NCBI GenBank assembly: GCA_963989385.1
Contig: OZ022501.1
Location: forward strand, 81,886,979 to 81,950,978
Length of the DNA stretch: 64,000 nt
DNA from: Ctena decussata
Taxonomy: Eukaryota; Mollusca; Bivalvia; Lucinida; Lucinidae
Reading direction: 5' to 3'
Shown: one piece after another, positions 33,344-44,762 of the stretch
Layout: every line of letters starts with the position of its first letter
How positions within the stretch are numbered: position 1 is the stretch's first letter
Made by a program: the position numbers and the translations under genes
The notes under the pieces: model-generated
Database searches by the model: none
What the model was told of the DNA's origin: nothing
What the model saw: the letters and a program-made list of their open reading frames with translations, nothing else

Positions 33344-33448
33344 TCATTAATTCTGAAACTGGGTTTTTCGCTGCCCATACTTTATAATCTAATCAATCCA
33401 GGTAAGACTTTGCATAGTGATAAAGCTCGACTTCCGCCGATTTCTCAT
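33344..33448. repeat. Repeat IR-X, left copy
   Basis: About 105 bp (TTCTGAAACTGGGTTTTTCG...CTCGACTTCCGCCGATTTCT) recurs inverted at 44763-44868. It is flanked by unrelated sequence at both places. Confidence 0.75.
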
Positions 33449-33949
33449 CAGTGTGTCCTATTACTCTGTCCTTCGTAGGATGCTGGGTTAACCTGCACAA
33501 AACTGCAAATTACAGATTTTCAATCCGAGACTAAGTCCATCGGACAGGTTGGTGACGCCTTTTAATACCATATAAAGGGGTCGCTATCAATAGTTTTGTG
33601 TACGGGTGGGGTTAGTATTCTAACACATGCTCTGCACGTGCGAAATTAGTCAGCGTGACAACAAGCTTGTCATCCAGATAATTTTGTCTCGATTTGAAAT
33701 TGATTACACCGCATAAATTCACACTGGACAAGGTTTTCAGTGTTTCATCATAGTACCGCCACCGGCAAACAACGTCTAAACGACGTCATATCAGCGTCAG
33801 TGCGACGTAATGCTGTTCACTGGCGTTATCTTAACACAAATATAACAGCTTTCCGCAGTATGTAATTAAGTTCTAAAGTTCCAAAACATTATTACCAATG
33901 TTGCGTTAAAACTGCAAAGTTAAATACAAGGACAAAAGGACAAAAGCGT

Positions 33950-34260
33950 GCATCTTTCAAACTTATTACAGTTCCCCTTAATCAGTCTATTCCATCCCCC
34001 CCATCCCCCCCCACTCTGAAAAAATAATAAAATACCCCCCCCCCCCACACACACACATACTACCTACAGACCCTCTGCTCAATTAGTCTGCCATCCAGAC
34101 TCCCACCCCTCGACATGATCCCTTCCTAAACACACACCTTCTTATTCAATCTACCACCCAAACCGCCATCCTAGTCTCTAGACACACACCCTACAACCCC
34201 CCCCCCCCACTCCGCCCTCACTTCTTTTCAACAAACGATTCCCTCGATTAGTCTACCACT
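33950..34260. repeat. C-rich low-complexity tract
   Basis: Runs of C (34037-34046, 34198-34208) mixed with (CA)n and CCACCC motifs. No gene. Confidence 0.6.
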
Positions 34261-34639
34261 CCGACCACTTCCCCGCGACACGAACTTATATATACGCAAG
34301 AATGACTGAATGTAAATGCTACATCGTCGAACCTTACGACTTGCGCAAACAGGATGCAGTCTGGTCAGCGTCAACTGGAAGTCGCGGTCAACCTCACAGT
34401 ACCGAGTTTAAGTGAAAAGCTAAAACACATGCAAGAGGTTACTGTTTCGCGATTCACATGATATATTTCACTTGCGTCATGTGAAAAGGATATACTGTTA
34501 ATACTCAACTGTACAGGCAGCTCATTTTCTATATCATCCAAGAGTGTTTATGCAAAAATGTAGATTCTGATATGACTGTACGATCTGAGTCTTCCCTGTT
34601 CGTACAATACAAGGGTACCTTTTCACAAGCGTGCAAATC

Positions 34640-34742
34640 TTTTACTTCCAAGAAACTGTATTCATAGACATTCCAGCCTGGTATAGACTGAAATACTGTC
34701 TCAAAGGGCCGTTAAACCCAAAACAATCAATCAATCAATCAT
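34640..34742 (+). repeat. 3' tail of a LINE or SINE
   Basis: CTCAAAGGGCCGTTAAACCC followed by (CAAT)4. The body upstream is not recognisable. Confidence 0.5.
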
Positions 34743-34784
34743 ACACATTGACGTACTTGGATAGGGGTAGGAGGCGAAACTGTA

Positions 34785-35117
34785 ATGACTGATCAGGAAA
34801 ATTTTAGGTTTGCTGATGATCTTCAAATTGACAAATGGACTCAGATCTTTTATTGTTTAAAGCATATAAGATTTTCACCACTATCAGTGCCAATCAAGTT
34901 TCACGATAGGACCCATTATTACTTGCTATTGTTTGTTTGCCGGGACGTTTCCTTGAATCCAGGGCCAGTGAGAAACCCATGTGGGATATGTAGTAGACCT
35001 GTGGCTAAGAACCATCGGGCAGTTCAGTGTGAGGCGTGCTATTTCTGGCATCATATTAAGTGCGAGAATATTTCCCCGGCTGAATATGTTTCCCTTTGTG
35101 GTGATGATAAGCCATGA
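34785..35117 (+). pseudogene. LINE N-terminal segment with 2A-like motif and PHD-like finger
   Basis: Residues about 45-62 read YYLLLFVCRDVSLNPGP, a 2A-like stop-carry-on motif (consensus D-x-E-x-N-P-G-P, here Ser at the Glu position). It is followed by CGICSRPVAKNHRAVQCEAC and FWHHIKCENIS, a Cys/His PHD-type finger. 2A-like peptides at the N-terminus of non-LTR ORFs are known from sea urchin and other animals. A stop after DDKP and later frameshifts break the frame before the insertion at 35246. Confidence 0.7.
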
Positions 35118-35744
35118 ACTTGCAGGAACTGTACAAATTTTCATTTCTCTGATCTCATTCTTTGAACGCGGCAGTGAACCAAATATTTCAGTATGTGACC
35201 CTGACAGCTCTGCTCAACCTATAGTCCAGTCAAATTGTGGGAGAACCTAAAACAAATTGCAACAAAAGGTTTCTTTGCAGTAATAAGCTCCTAAGACCTA
35301 CATTTCTAACATACTAAAAGTAGGACAAAATCGGAGAATGCGAAACTTGATTTTTTTCATATGTCTTGTTTTCGAAGGATTTAAACCACTGCACAACTAC
35401 TTTTGGTTGGAAAGCCACTTCTAAACATCATTTCTAGACAAGTTAAATCCATAGAAGTCGTTGATAAAGCAGTTATATACTGTTCTGTAGCTTTTGTCTA
35501 CCATTAAATTTGCTGATTATGCATAACCGGTCGATCATATAGTATATTACTATTGGTTTACCCCACCCACCAGTGCAAATTTTGCTTTTACCATAACCTC
35601 TATTCAGATGGACAATATGGATGGTAATGAAGATAGTAAACAGAATCAATGTTTTTAAATGAAGACTGTGACAGAACAATAGAAGAAAACAGCTTGATGT
35701 AACTCCTATTTATCAAATGATGGGACATCTGAGAGTGTTGTTTT

Positions 35745-36000
35745 GTTACTTCAAGTCCACGGTAACGGCCATGGTCATGTCGGGACAGTCAGTTAACCTT
35801 ACGACACTATTCTTAGGCCGGCCTAGACCTCCTATGCGGTTAAGCATTATTAAGCGCACATACTTTCGCCAGTAACTGACAACTGTCCTTGAATCAGTGG
35901 AAGGAGAAACAGAAGTAAGTAGCCGGACCGGGTATCGAACACAGGACCTCTGGCTCTTGAGTCAGAAGCGCTACCGACTGTACTACGTGGCCCAGCTAAA
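35745..36000 (-). repeat. tRNA-derived SINE, copy 1
   Basis: The minus-strand head has A-box-like TAGTACAGTCGGTAGCGCT and B box GTTCGATACCC, then a body shared with 36195-36420 (GACATGACCATGGCCGTTAC). The tail lies toward 35745. Confidence 0.7.
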
Positions 36001-36194
36001 TACTTCATGTGTTGAAAGGATAATCCACTAAAGGGTTAAATATGCAGATAACTTGGACATGCTTTGGGATATTAGGTGATGATCTCAATGACATTTTTGC
36101 ATTCACAATGGTAAAACGTTTACTTTTCTGGGTCATAATTTACAAATTATACCTCCTTCCCGCCTAACAGCCACCTCCCCACCCCGCCCATTCC

Positions 36195-36420
36195 TCTGGA
36201 GAGATTGATTGATTTATTTGTTGCTTAACGTCTACGGTAAACCTCTATGGTCATGTCGGGACGGTCAGTTAACCTAACCACACTATTCCTGGTCAGGCTT
36301 AGACCCCCTAAGCGGTTAACCAGTACTAAGTGCACATACTTTCGCCAGTAATTGACAACTGCCCTTCATGAATCAGCGGAAGGAGAAACGAAAGTGTGTG
36401 GCCAGACCGGGCCTCTGGAA
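36195..36420 (-). repeat. tRNA-derived SINE, copy 2 (head truncated)
   Basis: Shares the SINE body GGTTAACTGACCGTCCCGAC on the minus strand with copy 1 and ends in (AATC)n near 36205. The tRNA head is mostly missing. Confidence 0.68.
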
Positions 36421-36434
36421 AGAAGTCATTATTT

Positions 36435-38280
36435 TAGCTTGCCTGAACGACCTTCAGGAAGAGCTATTGTTGTCACCCCGGTGTCGGCCTCCGCGTTTGC
36501 ACCCACGTCCATGTCCACCTTTTGGGTGTTATAGGTTATATTAAAACACCCATATCTCTTTAGCCTAAGTTGATACTTTCACTTATGCTAGATAATGGTC
36601 TTACGTTTTATACCATTGCCCCCTCAGTGACCTTGAGGTCAAGGTCATGGAATTGGAAATTTCATGTTAAAATATGGGATGTTCTTTAAGGTTTTATCTC
36701 ACTGTCAAGGTGCGCTTATAGTATAGCCTTGGTCCGTGGTTCGTCGTCGTCTTCCACACTTTAAAACATACCTCCTAAACCATCTTCCAAATCTTGATCA
36801 AATTTTATGTGTAGCATTGTTGGGGTGGGAGATTGACTGCATAAGGTTTAAGGGCAGATCAGATTAGAAATCTGGTTGCCATGGCAACATAAAGCTCCCA
36901 TAGAGTTATAATGGGAAAAACTTGAAAAATCATTTTCTCTGAAACCATGGCGTCCAGAGCTTATATATTTAGTATTTAGCAATGTGTTGTGGTCCCTTAC
37001 ATCACTCCTGCCAATCCATCCCCTGGGGTCTAAATTGGCCCCACCCTAGGGGCCCACTGCTTTATATAGGGCTATATAGCTAAAGAACCTTCAAAAATTT
37101 TCCACCATGAAACCATGAGGTCCACCTCCAGGGGTCATTAGCTCCCACAGAGTTATGACGAAAAAAAACTTAAAAAATCTTCTTTTTTGAAACCATGAGG
37201 CCCAGAGCTGATATATTTAGCAAGTAGCAGTGTTTAGTGGTCCCCTACATAAATCCTGCCAACCATGCCCCTGGGGTCCAAACTGGCCCCATCCCAGGGG
37301 GATTATTTGTTTATATAGGGCTATATAGCTAAAGAACCTTCAAAAATTTTCCTCTCTGAAACCATGAGGCCCAGAGCTTACATATTTAGTATGAAGCAAT
37401 GATTAGGGGTCACCTACGTAAATACTGCCAACCATGCCCCTAGGGTCCAAATTGGCCACGCCCCAGGGGCATTAGCTCCCATAGTCTTATGAAGTGAAAA
37501 ACTTAAAAAATCTTCTGAAACCATGAGGCCCAGAGCTTAAACATTTAATATGTAGCAATGTTTAGTGGTCCCCTGCATAAATCCTGTCAACCATATATAT
37601 AGCTGAGAATTTTCAAAAATCTTTTCTCTGAAACCATGAGGCCCAGAGCTTACATTTAGTTAGTGTTCACATAAATAAATCCTGCCAACCATGCCCCTCG
37701 GATCCAAATTGCCCCCCCCCCCATAGACTTATAATGGGAAAAACTTAAAAAATCTTCTTCTCTGAAACCATGAGGGCCAGAGCTTATATATTTATTTAGT
37801 ATGTAGCAATGTTTAGTGTCCCATAACTCCTGCCAGCCAAGCCTTTATCGCTAAAGAACCTTCAAAAATCTTCTTCTCTGAAACAATGAGGCCCAGAGCT
37901 TACATATTTAGTATTTAGCAATGTTTAGTTTTCACGTACATAAATCCTGCCAATCATGCACCTAGGGTCTAAATTTTCCACGCCCCAGGGGTCTATTTAG
38001 CAATGTTTAATTGTCACGTATATAAATCCTGCCAACCATGCCTTGGGTTCAAATTGGCCACCCCAGGGGTCTATTTAGCAATGTTAAGTTGTCACGTACA
38101 TAAATCCTGCCAACCATGCCCTGGGTCCAAATTGGCCATGCCCCAGGGGTCATTAGCTCCTATAGACTTATAATGGGGAAAAAATCTTAAAAAATCACCT
38201 TCCCTGAAACCATGAGGCCCAGACCTTACATATTTAGTACGTAGCAATGTTTAGTGGTCCCCTTCATAAATCCTGCCGAG
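36435..38280. mobile_element. Tandem-core element C, irregular units
   Basis: The left end has TAGCTTGCCTGAACGACCTTCAGG-type palindrome followed by CACCCCGGTGTCGGC. Units of about 100-250 bp carry CCATGAGGCCCAGAGCTTA and AAATCCTGCCAACCATGCCC. The right end looks truncated. Confidence 0.6.
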
Positions 38281-38918
38281 GAGATTTTCATAGACTATTC
38301 ATAAGTGTGTTGCACTGTTTGGGTTATTATGCATGTAGTATTCTGCTCTTTGTGCCTTTGTTTCGGGCTTCTCATGCCTTCAGAGATCAGTATTCTAAAT
38401 TGAAGCATGTTTATGCTAAGCTAATTCATCAGTATGACATATTTCTTGTTGCAGTTCAGTTACTGACAAAGATTCACTTCAAATTTAAGGCAGAATAAGG
38501 TGGGTGGGGTAATTTATACCATTTTAAGACCTAGATGGCTTTACATTCAACAACAAAATGTGTCAAATTCAATCTTCAGCTTCTAGATTCAATTCTGGCA
38601 GAGGAAGAATAGAATCTTAGAAATAAAACAATAAAGCAATAATGTTATGTCATACAAAACATTACAAATAATTGGTATATTTAAGACGCAAATAGGCGCA
38701 TGTAGAAATGCAGAAAAAATATATTTTGCATTATCCGATTCTGTCCTACTTTTGATATGTCATATGTGAATGTTAGTCCTCAACAAAAATGCAAAAAAAG
38801 CTTTTGTTGCAATTTGTTTTGGGTTTAGGGAAAAAATCGCCAGTTTGCCTGGACTACTATAAATGTTGACATTTTTGACCAACTACGTACAGCTAGAAAG
38901 ACTTTTCCGAACAGATTT

Positions 38919-39905
38919 ATGTGTGCTTACTTAAATATTAACAGTATTCGATACAAATTTGACCATATTAAAGATCTTTTGACTCAAAATACTGTTGATC
39001 TGTTATTTATTGCAGAGACAAAATTAGATGAATCTTTTATGAATGCCCAGTTCATGGTTGACAATTACCACCTGTGGAGGGCTGACAGAAATCAGAAAGG
39101 AGGAGGAGTTGCGGCTTTCCTGAGGTCAGATATAGCAGGAGATCGTAGGAGTGACCTTGAATTCAAGCAGGCTGAAGGTATTAATGTTGAGGTTAAATTG
39201 AATGGATCAAAATGGCTCTTTGTAGGGGCATATAAACCCCCTTCAATGCCGGATGAACTTTTCGAAGCTGACTGTACCATAGGACTCGATAAAATTAGTG
39301 AAAAATATGACAATTACGTAGTACTTGGAGATCTAAATTTTGACATGCTTGATAAATCTAAAGGATGTAAATTGGAAAATGTTTGTGATGTATTTGACCT
39401 TAACAATGTGATTAAGGGACCAACTTGTTTTACTTCGGGAAATAAACATTCTCTTGTTGATGTTATTTTGACTAACAGTACCTCTTATATAGGCAAAACA
39501 TTTAATTTTGGATGTGGTTTGAGTGATGTTCACAACCTCATTGGGGTTCAGTTGAAACTTGATGTTCCATTGTTGAAGCCTAGGTGGAGGACCTATAGGA
39601 GTTTCAAAAAATTTGATTTTGAAAACTTTAATTATGAATTAAATGAAAGGTTAATTGACCTGAATTTTTCAGAAAATAAGGATGTCAATGAAATATATGA
39701 TACCTTTACCAATATTATTTCTGAGACAACAGATAAACATGCCCCATTGAAAAAGAAAAAATGTCTTACTAAACCTGTGCCATATATGAATAAAAACCTT
39801 AAACAAGCTATATATAAAAAAGAATGCTCTTTAATGAATATCAAAATCACAGATCCTCTAGCAATTGGAAAAAATTCAGACGGCAAAGAAATTTTGTCAC
39901 TAAAT
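38919..39905 (+). pseudogene. LINE endonuclease (EEP) domain
   Basis: APE-type endonuclease: MCAYLNINSIRYKFDHIKDL, the catalytic Glu in AETKLDES, GDLNFDM (D-x-N), and the final SDVHNLI block (Asp-His). The frame is lost at a run of six A (39816-39821). There a -1 change leads directly into the RT frame that begins within 39824, so one indel separates endonuclease from RT. Confidence 0.85.
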
Positions 39906-41060
39906 TGAAAAGGAAATCTATCAATCAGTATTTTATTGAACGCTGTGTTGGAGGCTGTAAGGCCAAAGACTTTTGGCCCACAGTCAAACCCTTTTTAACA
40001 AATAAAGGCAGTTGTGTACAAAAAGATACAATCTTACTTGAAAATGATAAACTTATCAATGACCAGCAAGAGGTGTGTAACATTTTTAATATTTTTTTTG
40101 TAAATGTTGCCAAAAATATAGGTGAAAATTCTATCCCCATTAATACTGAACACCCAAGCATTGTGAAAATACAGGAAAATCTAACAGTGCAATCAGAACT
40201 CATTTTCAAACCTGTTGATGAAGAATTTGTCAGTAAACAGATAGGCCAACTTAATGTAAAAAAGGCAACAGGTCACGATGGAATTTCGGCAAAAATTTTG
40301 AAATTGGCAAAGCCTGTGATTGTCAGGCCAATTACAAGTTTAATTAATTTAACGATTGAATGTTCTGAAATTCCTGACAATACAAAAAATGCAATGGTCT
40401 CTCCCTTACACAAAAAGAATAGCAGTCTTGATAAGGAAAACTATCGCCCTGTTAGTATTTTACCTGTTATTTCGAAAATTTACGAAAGAGCAATAAATGA
40501 ACAATTATCTAGTTATTTTAGTCAACATTTTAATGCATACCTTTCTGCATTTCGGCCAGGGTATGGATGTCAGAGCACACTCCTGAGGATAATCGAAGAC
40601 TGGAAGCAGGCTTTAGATGAAAATAAATATGTAGCGGCCATTTTAATGGATCTTTCTAAAGCTTTTGACTGTTTGCCCCATGACCTGCTCCTTCTAAAAC
40701 TTAAAGCATATGGAGTGTCAGAAAATGCCGATAAACTTTTAAACAGTTATTTAACTAACAGAAAACAGTGTGTCAAACTTGGAACCTTCAAAAGTGATTT
40801 TCAACCTATCCTCAAGGGTGTGCCTCAGGGATCTATTCTTGGTCCTGTTCTTTTCAACATATTTCTAAATGATATTTTTCATGTTACTAAACAATGTAAG
40901 TTGTATAACTATGCAGATGACAACACGGTATCCGCTGCAGACTGTGTACTATCAAAACTTATTGAGAATCTTGTGAAAGATAGCTTGTTGCTGATTAAAT
41001 GATTTGCCGATAACCACATGAAAGCGAATCCTGATAAGTTCCAAGCTATAGCTGTTGGCA
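39824..41060 (+). pseudogene. LINE reverse transcriptase domain
   Basis: RT motifs in order: KATGHDGISAKILK, NYRPVSILPVISKIYERA, AFRPGYGCQSTLL, AAILMDLSKAFDCLPHDLL (catalytic Asp), PQGSILGPVLFNIFLNDI and YNYADDNTVS (YADD). A TGA at 41003-41005 replaces a likely Trp codon; the frame then continues FADNHMKANPDKFQAIAVG to about 41060, where homology stops abruptly. Confidence 0.87.
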
Positions 41061-41989
41061 TTTACCGACTCACAAATATGACAAATCTAATTATGTGTAA
41101 TACATGCTAAAAACATTAAGAAAATAAGCAATATATTAAATAGCACACTATTATCTAAGAAATATTGAAAAGTCTGTTGCAAGAAACATTAGCAAAACTG
41201 GAAAAAAAATAGATATATTAGTAAGCAATTAAGAATTTTAAAGGAGTTAAGATCTGCAGATATATACAATTGAGTAATAGTTTTAATTTAAAATATAGGA
41301 GAAAGAGCATGAGTGCCTGCAGCAGTCTCACTGCCTACCATCACCCATGCCCTTATCTAACCAAATAAATCTATACTAAATCTGCATGATCCTAAGACCC
41401 CTAAAACTCAAGCAAAAATTATAAGCATAAAACTCAACAGTAGCAAACAAGAACTAAAAAGTCAACAGCTAAAGCATAAGATATGAAATAGCACACAAAA
41501 GCACATATAGTATTAAACATGCATACAAATTTTATAAACAATTAGACACATACTACATAATAAGAGATAAACATACAAACATTCACTATAATTACTTAAG
41601 ACATCATAAAAACACTAATAATATAAAATGAAAATGCAGAACATATAATAACAATTACACAAAAAAACATATAATTACTAAGAGCAAAGCATTTGATTTT
41701 TAAGAGCAGGCAGAGACATTAAAGCAAATTAAAATAAATAAAAATAAGTAAATAACCACCAGCAAATCTAGCAGCACCGTCTTTGCATCCCATCCCCTGT
41801 TAGGCTAAAAAGTGAAACAGTTCATACTACAAGAACTCCCACACAGAACATACAAGCTACATGGCAGGAGTCCTTGAACTGAAAAAAAAACTGTTAACAA
41901 AGGATAAGGTGCAAAGAAGCTAAGATTTGGGTCAACATAAAATTTAACAAACAGAAAATTAAAACAGCTGCAAAATAAACAGGGTCAAC

Positions 41990-42680
41990 ATAAAGCTTAA
42001 CACTCAGAGCAGAACGAGCATGCGCAGATCTCCCCGCTCCACGTACCAATTTGAGATCGAAATTGATTAAGGTTAGTTATCTCTCGAAACTCTTGTGGCA
42101 AGGAATTCCACACTTTAGCGGCAGTAGAGCGGAAGGATCTGACACCATATTTACTTGTCCTCACCTGAGACTGTACTTCCACTGTATTTGTATACCTAAA
42201 AGAATAAGAATGAGATTTAAAAGTTAAAAGATCACTTAAATATACAGGAGTTTGATTATTTAAAATTTTAAAAGCCTCCAGCACTATTGCCCTCATTCGC
42301 CTGACTCTGAGTGAAGGTAACTGAGATTTGTTGAGTAACATATCATAATTAGATATATAATCTTCATATACAAATCTCAGAGCTCTTTCTTGAATTTTTT
42401 CTATTTTCTTAGTATTTACTTCCCCGCAAAAGTGCCAGACGAGAGGGCAATACTGAATAGTTAAAATTTGACATGATGAAAGAATAATATATATGAAGTT
42501 TCCCCAATCTGCATAAATTTCTCCCTATTCTTTTCAACACATTTAGTTGCCTAGATGCTTTTTTACATACAATTGAAATGTGGAGATCAAAATTCAACTG
42601 AAAATCAATGGTAACACCTAAAAGTTTAACATGTTCCTCACATTTAATGATATTATTGTCCAAATTGAAAGTTATGTTGT
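41990..42680 (-). pseudogene. LINE ORF2 C-terminal third, inverted
   Basis: The minus strand continues where the plus-strand RT stops: DNNIIKCEEHVKLLGVTIDF, ASRQLNVLKRIGRNLCRLG, YYSFIMSNFNY, a frameshift, then RVRRMRAIVLEAFKILN and KVWNSLPQEFREITNLNQF. The plus copy ends at KANPDKFQAIAVG, and this segment starts with the block that normally follows. The region 41060-41990 would be its 3' UTR and has no other recognisable content. Confidence 0.75.
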
Positions 42681-42740
42681 TTCACTGTTATAACATGTCC
42701 GACTATAAATAAAATTTGTATTGTATTGTATTGTATTGAC

Positions 42741-43209
42741 GTACAAAGGTAAACTCGCATGCATGCATATGCATGCGATAATTTCTTCCGTATATACGCG
42801 AAAGCTGATCTGATCTTTTGCTTTTCGCACATCTGATGTGTGATTGTGTGGACCAGTGGCCTATAAATATATATAGGTCACTGTGTGGACACAGAGGCAC
42901 ATAACAAAGTCTCTAGTTGACCGGTTTGAGATTTTTCTGTTCGCAGATACATTATGCCACATTTTTGCGTGAAACGTGACCATGAGAAAAATGATAAAGA
43001 AGAAATAGATAAATGCAGGGACGTTTATGGGCCTGAAGTTCGCTTCTGAGTCGGATGACACAAGTGTCCCGTGGTTTATATGTATACTATACTTTTGAAA
43101 TTTTCCTGAGAAAATACGACGCAAACAAATAAAATTGTTCAAAATATGGTAAAGAAACTGGGTCTGATTTTCAATTCTAGAATCCAGAGTTGTCAAAACT
43201 GAAAAATGT
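42741..43209. other. Unassigned spacer
   Basis: No gene or repeat recognised apart from short GCATGC palindromes near 42758-42777. Confidence 0.4.
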
Positions 43210-43814
43210 CGGTACGTAAATTCACCGGATCGGACCGGATCGGGCATAATCACCGGATCGGACCGGATCGGACCCGAATTTTACCATTTGTAGCTGTTTA
43301 TCATACTTTCCTTGGCTGTAAATGTTTATATTTTGCGTAAGATAGTGTATTTAACATAAATATTACAGTAAGATTTGGACTTATTGAACTTACTGTTGTT
43401 ATTGGGTTAGCGTGTTTGACATTTCACGGAGGCAAGTACTTAAACATGCACATATGCAATACAATGTGATTTTAATTGCTTTGAAAACAAAAATTGCCAG
43501 GTAAGATGAAATAATGTTATTTTCTAATTTTTTTTCAAAACAGAGATTGTGGGTACAGGTTATTGAGGCAGTGAGAGCAGAAATAAAACCTACTGGATAC
43601 ATTACGTTAGCAAGACATAGATACGACGAGGACTACTTCAAAGTCACATATTAAAGTAATGTAGCTCTTGAATACACTATATTATGCAAAATATAAACAT
43701 TTACAGTCAAAGAAAGTATGATAAAATAGCAGTAAATGGTAAAATATGGGTCCGATCCGGTCCGATCCGGTGATTATGTCCGATCCGGTCCGATCCGGTG
43801 AGTACACGTACCCG
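43210..43814. mobile_element. TIR element T2 with CCGGATCGGA iterons, 8-bp TSD
   Basis: Ends CGGTACGTAAATTCACCGG and CCGGTGAGTACACGTACCCG. AAAAATGT flanks it (43202-43209, 43815-43822). Each end carries two blocks of CACCGGATCGGACCGGATCG about 30 bp apart, and the inverted similarity extends about 130 bp inward. 605 bp, no transposase ORF. Confidence 0.82.
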
Positions 43815-44043
43815 AAAAATGTAGCTCATGTGTTAGCTTGGTATCTTTTTTTCTGTATTACAAAGTAGCCGAACGTCAAAAGGCTTGTTTTGTCTTATTC
43901 CTGTGACTTTGTTGGAGGGACAACAGTTATTACCCAAATGACCAGCGTGATACTCACGTGGAATGTATCTGAATATGTATGACTTAAGGCTGTCAATCTT
44001 CATCAAACGGTCTTAGTTTGCGGGCAGGTTTATGGTTTATGAC

Positions 44044-44705
44044 TCTATGATGGCCCCGACCTAAAGCTATATATTTTAGTTGGTTGGGACCGGAGCCTTT
44101 GTCTGTTGCTTGGTCCACCGGGGCTCAACTGGTGACCTTCTTTTGCTTCAGATTTCCAGTGGGGTTGTTTGGCAGGACAGGGATCTCCACCTGTCAGACG
44201 GCCCGTTGTATCTGTTGAGTCCTCGTCTTTGCTTCTTCATGGTGTTGAAATTTGATTTATGTGTTTACCGTGATGATTCATTGACGAGTTAGAGGGTTAT
44301 CATGCGAACCGAACAACCAACTAAATGTTTTGTACCACTTCAGAAACTGAGGGTGAGGTTGGGCCTGTAAAATCGATTTAAGCCCCCCCCCCCCCCCCCC
44401 CCCCCCAGTAATTCATTACTGACCGTTCCAAGGCGGTAGTTCTGTTGTGGTTCTCTGTTGCCTGTTTTTGGTGTCAAAGTTTCTGTGATGTTTTGCCTTG
44501 TGTGTGTTCTTATTATTTTTGGTTCGGTTTGGGTTGCTGAGTGGCCGCCTTTTGGGAACAGGCTGCTCACTCGGTTGGCCGTGTGTTCTCTGTGTCTTGA
44601 TTATTTGTAATCTTAGTTGTTTCCAACTATGGTTTGAGGGCTGGATTTGGGTTTTGGTTGTTTCGGTTCCTGGTCTTTGCATGCTTTTTGCTTTTATGAA
44701 ATTTG
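44044..44705 (+). mobile_element. 5'-truncated Penelope-like copy (segments B and A)
   Basis: Reverse-complement match to 24936-25540: GATGGCCCCGACCTAAAGCT, AGATTTCCAGTGGGGTTGTT and TCGGTTTGGGTTGCTGAGTG. It lacks the RT. It contains a 24-base C run (44383-44406) where the other copy has six. Confidence 0.8.
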
Positions 44706-44762
44706 CTGTTTCGTGCATGAAACTGTAGCTTTAGACGGCAGGCTAAGATACACGAGACCTTT

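Larger units (their letters stand above)
35246..38829. mobile_element. TIR DNA element nested in the LINE, itself host to SINEs and a tandem-core element
   Basis: Inverted ends of about 115 bp: CCTAAAACAAATTGCAACAA at 35246 and TTGTTGCAATTTGTTTTGGG at 38805-38824, with inner matches AAAAGTAGGACAAAATCGG / CCGATTCTGTCCTACTTTT. No transposase is visible. A clear target duplication was not found. Confidence 0.65.
34785..42740 (+). mobile_element. CR1/L2-like LINE, split by a nested element and with an inverted 3' half
   Basis: Parts in order: N-terminal 2A-like and PHD segment (34785-35245), foreign TIR element (35246-38829), endonuclease and RT (38835-41060), C-terminal third on the minus strand (41060-42685), and a plus-strand 3' tail (TTGTA)n (42690-42739). 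All coding pieces belong to one LINE type. Confidence 0.75.

Noticed and set aside
35930..36000. Possible tRNA gene on the minus strand
   Set aside because: A and B boxes are present, but the acceptor stem does not pair and a SINE body follows. Called as SINE head.
38247..38498. 83-codon plus-strand ORF
   Set aside because: No conserved motif. It begins in a tandem-core element and runs into TIR element DNA.
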